A program made the position numbers and the translations under genes. This document shows, in pieces, positions 7,355-11,173 of a stretch of DNA of 11,173 nt (the stretch's first letter is position 1; every line of letters starts with the position of its first letter). The stretch is from the NCBI GenBank assembly GCA_003573635.1, contig QUTJ01031376.1:1-11173 (forward strand), read 5' to 3'. This DNA comes from Goniomonas avonlea. Its lineage: Eukaryota > Cryptophyceae > Goniomonadida > Goniomonadaceae. A model generated the notes under the pieces. That model searched no databases. It was not told the origin of the DNA and saw nothing but the letters and a program-made list of their open reading frames with translations.

Positions 7355-7684
7355 CTTGTAGTTGTTGCGCACGTTGTTCTCCATGGCAGCAGAGCCGCCC
7401 TTCTGCACGAGAAACTCGCGTCAATTGACATCCTGCGCAGAACGGGCAGAAAACGAAGACAGCATCCCCCGTTTACTTTTGTGTACCTTGGAAATTGCAG
7501 CGAATGCTTTGCCTGCAGCCATCCCTTGCTCGAATCCCTCCTCGTAGGACAGATTCTTATGAAGCTGCTCGAGCCGTGCTGCCTGCTGTAATTCCGAAGT
7601 CAGACAGACCCCAACAATGCAAGTTAGTGCCAAAAAAAAAGGCAACAGAGCTGAATCCCGCAAAAAGCCACGTGGCCGTTGCAT
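7355..7684 (-). CDS. small signal-peptide or signal-anchor protein, two exons seen
   Basis: Exon 1 (7487-7684) encodes 66 residues from ATG at 7684. A basic start (MQRPRGFLR) precedes the hydrophobic segment ALLPFFLALTCIVGVCLTS (about 12-30), then the charged, helical SYEEGFEQGMAAGKAFAAIS. The donor is AAG|GTACAC. The acceptor TTTCTCGTGCAG, 84 nt downstream, joins in phase to a 16-codon exon (7355-7402; KGGSAAMENNVRNNYK) ending AAG|GTGACG. An alternative acceptor closer in (TGCGCAG) would give DVN and a stop, a shorter protein of 69 residues. The remaining exons are not identified. The protein should be exported to the secretory pathway or anchored there as a type II membrane protein. Family unknown. 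It is divergent to COG3, with starts 347 bp apart. Confidence 0.5.
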
Positions 7685-8031
7685 AAATCAAGCTGAAACA
7701 ACATGCTAAAAGCAGCCACAGCGTCACAAACCTGGAGCAATTGGAACATTTCGCCTACCAAACCCACAGAGCCTCAGGCCCTTATCCGCCGCTTTTTTTG
7801 GAACACTATTTATGTCGGGTTCCAACCTGAAAGAAAATCGGTGATAAACCCTTCCAATATTCATAATGCGAGGTAGACAGTGATACATAATATAAACATC
7901 CATACGTTGGGACAGTTTTTTCGTTAGCGGCTGGCGTACACAGTGGACTATCGCCGAGTCTATCGGGTAAAAACCTTCTGACGTATGAAGGACGCTGCTG
8001 GCCGCTCCATGGTCTGAGCAGCAACCAGACA
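7685..8031. promoter_or_regulatory. divergent intergenic region, presumed shared promoter
   Basis: Separates the ATG of the small membrane or secreted protein (minus) from the ATG of COG3 (plus). No TATA box or known operator stands out. Called regulatory by position only. Confidence 0.35.
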
Positions 8032-8996
8032 ATGTCGGACGATTTGGCCACAAGGCGGAAACAATGGGATGCCGGTGAGCTTCTTTCTGAAACACAGCGA
8101 GAAGCTATTACGCAGATTGGGCTGTTGCTTGCCGAACGCCCGGTCCCTGCAAAGGTGTGTTCGGTTTTCGCTGTCTCAGCGCACTGATGTTTCCAGTGCG
8201 TGCCCGAGCCGGACGCAGGAACGGATAAGACCGATCTCCAAGCTTTTGAGACATTGTTCTATGAAGCAGAGGCGCAGGACCTGCAGGACTTGTCAGAGTT
8301 CACGTGCGCTCCGCTGTTCTATTGTTCGCACCGACTCATTTCGCCTCAGCGGCCACTTGGAGGATCTCAGGACAGTGCGCGACTTGTGTGACGAATTCTT
8401 GAACGAAGTGAGTTCTATGTTCTGTGTGATCAGAGTGTTTCTGTCTGATGAAGCGTGACACTCCGTCGTTCAGGTCAAGTCGGCTTGCAACCACTTGAAC
8501 GCATTACGACGCCAGCGAGAGGTGACGCACACATCAAGTCTCTCTGTTGTGCTCAAAGTCGAACAGGTGGTGGTCCATAAAACACAGTCATTGCATGGCG
8601 AATGCGACTCGCTGCTCCACGAGCAGGTTGGCGCTGACTCGATTCCGCACCAGCTCACAGACATCAGGTGGAATTGGAGGATCAGGTCCTGGAGATCGAG
8701 CAAACCCTTGCCCAGTTTGACGAATTCGAGAGTATGTCTTTGTTTTTGAGAGCCGGGCGTCCCATAACCCTTTTTCCAGGCATTCAGCGTCAGTTCAACA
8801 GTCCCACGTTCTCAGTGACATCGACTCACTTTCTACCACTTCTTGCTCGTCTCGATGATGCCATCGCTTATTTTTCTATTAATGTAGGTTTCCTTGCTAA
8901 TTAAAGCTGTGCCCTTTCAACGAACACCGACCCGCAGTCTCAATATTGTGAGTCCCAAGATCACGTGCGGAAACTGAAGCAGCTTCAGCACCGAGG
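8032..8996 (+). CDS. COG3: COG complex subunit 3 (Golgi tethering), exons 1-8
   Basis: COG3 (Sec34) belongs to lobe A of the conserved oligomeric Golgi complex, a cytosolic tether for vesicles recycling glycosylation enzymes within the Golgi. Exons: 8032-8154, 8197-8303, 8350-8407, 8474-8521, 8567-8626, 8668-8731, 8780-8883, 8938-8996. Introns are 42, 46, 66, 45, 41, 48 and 54 nt, all GT...AG, and every junction keeps phase, giving 207 codons plus two bases. Landmarks: RRKQWDAGELLSETQREAIT and LLAERPVPAK (exon 1); QAFETLFYEAEAQD (exon 2); CDEFLNEV across intron 3; VVVHKTQSLHGECDSLLHEQ (exon 5); EIEQTLAQFDEFES (exon 6); QFNSPTFSV and PLLARLDDAIAYF (exon 7); RKLKQLQHR (exon 8). These follow, in order and nearly without gaps, the N-terminal coiled-coil part of human and plant COG3 as I remember them. 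The ATG at 8032 starts the conserved N-terminus; that N-terminal part is shorter than in human COG3. The gene continues at 10096-10200 and 10860-11083. Confidence 0.93.
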
Positions 8997-9127
8997 GTAC
9001 GAATGATATTTCCTCGTTTCACAAATGGGAGGACTAGACCACAACAGAATATCCACCAGCAATCCGCCCGATATCCACCCAGATCCGCTGGAGGGACTGT
9101 GCACTAGTCCTAAGGACGAGAGCATTG

Positions 9128-9361
9128 CAGTCCTGCTCAACCACTCTCAGACCTGCAGCCCCCCCGCGCGCCCTCTCCCTCCCCCTCTCCCTCTCTCACA
9201 CACTACTCTCCCTCCCACACACTCGCTCCCTCCGCACACTACTCTCTCCCTCTCCCTCTCCCTCTCCCTCTCCCTCTCGCACACTCCCTCTCACACACTC
9301 CCTCTCCCTCTCTTCTCTCTCCTGAATCCCCTCTCTCTCAGTCCTGCCCAGCCACTCGCAG
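9128..9361. repeat. CT-rich microsatellite flanked by 23-bp direct repeats
   Basis: CCCTCT/CTCTCC and CACACTC motifs fill about 9171-9340. On each side sits a 23-bp copy (9128-9150 and 9339-9361) beginning CAGTCCTGC and ending CAG, with three mismatches. The right copy overlaps a candidate COG3 splice acceptor. Confidence 0.85.
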
Positions 9362-9539
9362 TCCATCAGTTGTTCTCCAGCAGTCTCGCTCGCCGCTCCT
9401 CCACCCCACCCCCAACCAACTCACAACAGGCTATCGCTCATCAAGAATCACGTCACCTCCACGCTCAGGAGCACAGCAGCGAAGTTGCACACCCAACTGC
9501 AGGTGTGCGGTTGTAGGTGTTCTGATCTGAGGATGAGGA

Positions 9540-9712
9540 GGGGAGCGGGGAGGGGCAGAGATGCAGAGAGACAGAGAGTGACGCATCTTCCCTACAGCGG
9601 TCACCGCAAGCAGAGAGACAGACTCTCTCACACTCCCTCTCTCCCACTCTCTCTCTCACACACAGAGAGGGGCAGAGAAAGAGAGACAGCGAGAGAGTTT
9701 GTTGGGTCTGTT
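9540..9712. repeat. GA/CT-rich fold-back tract
   Basis: Purine runs (GAGAGACAGAGAG) face pyrimidine runs (CTCTCTCACACTCCCTCTCT) and then purine runs again (AGAGAGGGGCAGAGAAAGAG), so the tract can fold on itself. Low-complexity intronic sequence. Confidence 0.65.
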
Positions 9713-9734
9713 TCCAGTTGGACATAGGGGAGCG

Positions 9735-9839
9735 CAGTTGGGTGGCAGGCAGTTGGGTGGCAGGCGGTTGGGTGGCAGGCAGTTGGGTGGCAGGCAGTTG
9801 GGTGGCAGGCAGTTGGGTGGCAGGCAGTCGGGTGGCAGG
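9735..9839. repeat. 15-bp minisatellite, seven copies
   Basis: Seven head-to-tail units of CAGTTGGGTGGCAGG; unit 3 has CGG for CAG and unit 7 has GTC for GTT. The length is a multiple of three and keeps a Gly-Gly-Arg-Gln-Leu-like frame open, but I take it as intronic. Confidence 0.95.
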
Positions 9840-9882
9840 GCTGGCTGTAGGTCTGCCAGCGGTGAGGCACATTTCGCAGGAA

Positions 9883-10025
9883 TTGCAGACAAGTGCCCGC
9901 TTGCTGCAACTCTCAGCTTACGTAAGCAATGACAATGTTGCGACATTGACAACGACAGTGACCATGACAGCAGTCGGGTTGCAGACAAAGTGTCGGCTTG
10001 CAGCACTGTTGCGACGCTGGCAATG
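9883..10025. repeat. decayed ~96-bp tandem duplication
   Basis: TTGCAGACAAGTGCCCGCTT at 9883 recurs as TTGCAGACAAAGTGTCGGCT at 9979, followed in both by related GCAGC/GTTGCGAC sequence. Three variants of ATGACAGGAGTCAG also occur (about 9964, 10034, 10088). The first copy contains a candidate COG3 exon. Confidence 0.55.
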
Positions 10026-10095
10026 ATGCTGTCAATGACAGGAGTCAGACTCCACTTCGCGCTGATGACGTTGACGTTGACATTGACAATGGCAG

Positions 10096-10200
10096 GAGTC
10101 AGGATCTACCTCCGACGCTGCCATTACTGTCGCGCAATTTCGCACAGTGGCGCCGACTCTCAAGGCTCTCGTCGATGAAATCCACAGAAGGATCGAGCAG
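10096..10200 (+). CDS. COG3: COG3 internal exon
   Basis: The frame reads SDAAITVAQFRTVAPTLKAL, then VDEIHRRIEQ, ending CAG|GTCAGT at 10200 in phase 0. It matches the COG3 segment with the FR-x(3)-AP core before the QR-x-LL helix. An in-frame TGA at 10084-10086 limits the exon on the left. The acceptor is either AG at 10094-10095 (phase 0) or AG at 10101-10102. Joined to the exon at 10860, the protein alignment continues without a gap. A decayed copy of this exon lies at 10367-10446. Confidence 0.85.
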
Positions 10201-10238
10201 GTCAGTCTGTCAGTGCAAGCCCGCTCAGACTGTACGTT

Positions 10239-10515
10239 TTCATGGCTTTGTTCCTCCCGTTACTGCCGATTTTGCACTGTTGAGGCCCCAAGGGTCAAGT
10301 CAAAACCCGCAGTTTTTCTTCAGGCAGTAACTATTCATGGCTTTTGTTCCTCNCGTTAGTCCCGAGTTCGCACTGTCAAGGCTCTCGTTGATGAAATCCA
10401 CCGGAGGATCGAGCAGGTCAGTCTGTCAGGGCAAACCCCGCTCAGATGCAAACCCTGCTCAGACCGCACATATTCATGGCTTTGTTCCCCCCGCCTACTG
10501 CAGATTTCGCAGTGG
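10239..10515. repeat. triplicated segment in COG3 intron
   Basis: TTCATGGCTTTGTTCC-type sequence followed by a TACTGC...TTCGCA motif occurs at 10239, 10334 and 10473. The downstream half of the motif also resembles the acceptor side of the exon at 10096 (TACTGTCGCGCAATTTCGCA). Together with the exon copy this implies repeated tandem duplication of about 100-230 bp pieces. One N at 10353. Confidence 0.75.
10367..10446 (+). pseudogene. decayed tandem copy of a COG3 exon
   Basis: Repeats the exon at 10139-10200 and its donor (GAGCAG|GTCAGTCTGTCAG), encoding KALVDEIHRRIEQ with mostly synonymous changes (GTC to GTT, AGA to CGG). About 11 bp are lost near its start, removing the VAP core and the equivalent of the acceptor region, and a TAG lies in frame upstream. 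Use as an alternative exon would need another acceptor in phase 0, which I do not see. Confidence 0.75.
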
Positions 10516-10582
10516 GAGAGGGAGGAGGGAGATGGGAGAGGGAGGCCGTCTGCTTTGTCTGCTTATCGGCAGTCAGTTTCGC

Positions 10583-10637
10583 GTTGTGGGTAGTTGTGTA
10601 TGTGTGTGTGTGTGTGTGTTCTTGTTGTGGGTAGTTG
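10583..10637. repeat. TG microsatellite between 14-bp direct repeats
   Basis: A (TG)n tract at about 10598-10619 lies between two identical copies of GTTGTGGGTAGTTG (10583-10596 and 10624-10637). Confidence 0.9.
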
Positions 10638-10677
10638 GAGCGACGTGCCCCCGTTGCCTTTCAGAGGTGCCGGTGAG

Positions 10678-10859
10678 TAACCCGCAGGCTCCGTGGTGCC
10701 GTGGTGTCGGCCGATCAAGAACACATCGCAGTGTTCCCAGTCCTGAAGCTTGCCGAGGGCTTAAACTCAGAGAGGCTCCAAAGTGACTGTCGGCCGATCC
10801 AGAGTGTTCACGGCACTGTAGCTTGCCGAGGGCTGGACGCTAACCCGCAGCTCATACAG
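10678..10859. repeat. partial tandem duplication before COG3 exon 10860
   Basis: Shared blocks are TAACCCGCAG (10678, 10841), TGTCGGCCGATC (10705, 10788) and AGCTTGCCGAGGGCT (10747, 10820). CAGGCTCCG, the acceptor edge of the downstream exon, also occurs near 10685. The duplication therefore copied the acceptor region. Confidence 0.75.
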
Positions 10860-11083
10860 GCTCCGGAGCTGGAAGGTCTCATGGCCGAGTGCCGCGCCGT
10901 CTACACCCAGCAACGCCGTCTCCTGATCGGCGACTCCGTGTCACAGCAGTTGGCGGCCTTGGTGGCGGCCAACGATCTGCCGAGGCTGCTGCGGGCGGGC
11001 GGGTCGGCGCTGGTCGACCTCTGCCACCAGGAGCACGGCTTGTACTCGCACTTCATGCCGAGCGTCTCGGATGAGCACGTCGA
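10860..11083 (+). CDS. COG3: COG3 exon with the conserved QR-LL and EH-LY region
   Basis: The acceptor ATACAG (10858-10859) joins in phase 0 to the exon ending at 10200, giving RIEQ-APELEGLMAECRAVY. Then TQQRRLLIGDSVSQQLAALV, LLRAGGSALVDLCHQEHGLY and SHFMPSVSDEHV match the COG3 signature, where family members have QR-x-LL, an R-x-G hydrophobic stretch and CQxEHxLYxxFF. The exon is GC-rich in third positions compared with exons 1-8. It ends GTC GA|GTGAGC at 11083, phase 2; the TGA at 11085-11087 belongs to the intron, not to the protein end, because the family continues for several hundred residues. Confidence 0.93.
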
Positions 11084-11173
11084 GTGAGCTGGCTTCCCAG
11101 TCCCTGTCACCCTCTTCCTCTCCCGTTCCCTCTCCCCTCCCTCTCCCGGGCAGGTCCTCCCGGGGCTGTGGCC
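11084..11173 (+). other. COG3: COG3 intron and possible start of next exon
   Basis: After the donor GTGAGC a pyrimidine-rich tract (CCCTCTTCCTCTCCCGTTCC) leads to CCCGGGCAG at 11153, a possible acceptor giving a 70-nt intron. The 20 bases left in the window read SSRGCG in phase, too short to confirm, and the true acceptor may lie beyond the window. Confidence 0.5.

Larger units (their letters stand above)
8997..10095 (+). other. COG3: COG3 intron region with a missing exon not resolved
   Basis: Exon 8 ends in phase 2 (GG|GTACGA at 8997). By comparison with COG3, about 25-35 residues are still needed before the exon at 10096. Two pieces could supply them: a frame after a strong acceptor at 9341 (TCTCTCAG; PLAVHQLFSSSLARR), which fits the phase, and SARLLQLSAY ending at a good donor (TAC|GTAAGC, about 9921), which resembles the family better but whose upstream acceptors give the wrong phase. 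The rest is microsatellite, minisatellite and decayed duplication. Confidence 0.55.

Noticed and set aside
9025-9516. 163-codon plus ORF, Ser/Leu/Pro-rich
   Set aside because: It is the CT microsatellite translated; only the piece after 9341 is retained as a COG3 exon candidate.
9699-10026. Gly-Arg-Gln repeat protein on plus strand, or Leu-Pro-Pro-Asn repeat on minus
   Set aside because: Translations of the 15-bp minisatellite, whose length happens to be divisible by three.
10701-11087. Single 128-codon gene ending at 11087
   Set aside because: The first 53 codons are duplicated intron and the TGA follows a splice donor; the real coding part is the COG3 exon 10860-11083.
1-11173. Bacterial-type operons, CRISPR arrays, insertion sequences or phage genes
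   Set aside because: Genes are intron-split and eukaryotic; no regularly spaced repeat array, transposase or terminal inverted repeats with target duplications were seen.

Overview
The window is nuclear DNA of a eukaryotic microbe, probably a protist or alga; I cannot name the lineage. Genes are split by very short spliceosomal introns (mostly 41-66 nt, GT...AG), on both strands and loosely spaced. The DNA is rich in microsatellites, minisatellites and partial tandem duplications, with two isolated N bases and G runs. Most open frames of 60-150 codons here are not genes; the real genes appear only after reading across the introns.

Layout. 1-440: nothing firm. 441-810: two blocks of a decayed purine-rich minisatellite. 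1038-2042 (minus): a three-exon secreted protein of 304 aa that looks like a domain of large extracellular repeat proteins. 2173-3080 (plus): exon-like pieces of one or two unrecognised genes. 3081-3756: no gene, two short tandem repeats. 3757-5467: a near-perfect inverted repeat of about 0.7 kb per arm with a 26-nt spacer; each arm carries a divergent copy of an unknown three-helix membrane protein gene, full length on the left (minus) and truncated on the right (plus). 5794-6313 (minus): a calmodulin-like EF-hand pseudogene with several frameshifts. 6643-6715: a weak tRNA-like element. 7355-7684 (minus): a small two-exon signal-peptide or signal-anchor protein. 8032 to the end (plus): the N-terminal half of COG3, a subunit of the conserved oligomeric Golgi tethering complex.

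COG3 is the firmest identification. Eight consecutive short exons (8032-8996) join in correct phase into a protein that follows the COG3 family. The gene resumes at 10096-10200 and 10860-11083 and runs off the right edge. Its two long introns, unlike its small ones, are filled with microsatellites, a 15-bp minisatellite and partial tandem duplications, one of which copied an exon that then decayed.

The genes do not form an evident pathway. The striking architecture is the palindromic membrane-protein gene pair (real, or an assembly fold-back) and the duplication-driven growth of the COG3 introns. I see no sign of a new multi-gene system.
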